Under the pieces are notes generated by a model. It did not search any database. It was not told the DNA's origin and worked only from the letters and a program-made list of their open reading frames with translations. This document shows positions 49,880 to 50,224 of a stretch of 50,224 nt of DNA, piece after piece. The position numbers and the translations under genes are program-made. The stretch is from Chara braunii (lineage: Eukaryota; Streptophyta; Charophyceae; Charales; Characeae): positions 3,949,325-3,999,548 of the forward strand of contig BFEA01000056.1 of assembly GCA_003427395.1 (NCBI GenBank), in the 5' to 3' direction. Each line of letters starts with the position of its first letter. Positions within the stretch are counted from its first letter, which is position 1.

Positions 49880-50224
49880 CAAATTAGCATCAACACGACG
49901 TCGAGAGGAAGGGGGACTAGGAGGAGGAAAGAATGAACGAGCCTGCCGACGTTCCAATAATATGGACAACGAAGACAAAGGAGGGGCCGGTCGTAGCCAG
50001 CGTGGGGAAGAAGAAGAAGACAAACTAGAGGGGACAAATGAGGAAGAAGAAAAAAAGGTTGAGAAAGAAGAAGAAGAAGAAGAAGAAGAAGGAGGAGGAG
50101 GAGGGGATGACAAAGAGGAAGGAGAAGGAGAGGGAGGAGGAGAAGGAGAGGAAGGCAGAGGGGAAGGGGAAGGGGAAGGAGGAGGGTGAAGCGGAGAGGA
50201 GGAGGGGGAAGAGAGAGGAGGAGA
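49880..50224. repeat. Purine-rich (GAA/GGA)n tract
   Basis: From about 50000 the plus strand is almost only A and G (GAAGAAGAA, GGAGGAGG, GGGGAAGGGGAAGG). Charged or proline/serine-rich frames on either strand are compositional artefacts. Confidence 0.9.

Noticed and set aside
49700-50189. Charged or proline/serine-rich proteins
   Set aside because: Purine-rich simple sequence; both strands are open in several frames.

Overview
This is eukaryotic nuclear DNA, most likely from a streptophyte green alga or a seedless plant; a large charophyte genome such as Chara would fit, but that is inference. The clues are a plant-type interstitial telomere run (TTTAGGG), an axonemal dynein light chain gene (so the organism has flagellated cells, unlike most seed plants), long repeat-filled introns, and a Penelope-like element whose GIY-YIG domain lies before the reverse transcriptase, an arrangement known from the green lineage. 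The assembly is short-read: it contains two N gaps, single Ns in homopolymers and two copies of the Nextera mate-pair junction adapter.

Three host genes can be supported. An intronless DNAL1/LC1 gene (202 aa) lies on the minus strand at 5816-6424. A complete GAR1 gene (H/ACA snoRNP subunit, 209 aa) lies on the plus strand in five exons between 26673 and 37937, and all its splice sites and phases fit. The last three exons of an NmrA-like NAD(P)-binding protein lie on the minus strand at 46144-49315; its 5' end is beyond the right edge.

The rest is mostly repeats. 1-5.4 kb: no gene, with two old, diverged tandem arrays. 6.4-7.7 kb: 20-bp minisatellites and partial copies of DNAL1 coding sequence. 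8.6-10.1 kb: a mosaic of related repeats. 10.1-13.5 kb: palindromes, a U6 snRNA pseudogene, a gap and a tRNA-like repeat. 14.2-23.5 kb: three copies of a non-autonomous hAT-like element; one of them (8-bp target duplication GATGTAAC) was split by a 5-kb Penelope-like element with pseudo-LTRs. 24.8-25.9 kb: another U6 pseudogene and a nested pair of inverted-repeat elements. GAR1 introns: MITEs, SINE-like tRNA-derived repeats, minisatellites and a U6 copy. 38-46 kb: (GA)n gap, adapter-marked false duplication, a cluster of U6-derived copies and a 1-kb Harbinger-like element. 46-50 kb: the NmrA-like gene with a ribozyme-bearing repeat in one intron.

The most unusual item is a dispersed repeat family carrying type III hammerhead ribozyme motifs. 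One copy (15205-15255, minus) keeps the whole catalytic core and starts at the predicted self-cleavage site. Another (48337-48876, plus) shows all three stems and has a direct repeat 511 bp apart. It resembles plant retrozymes, and it co-occurs with a domain-permuted Penelope-like element and a swarm of U6 retrocopies.
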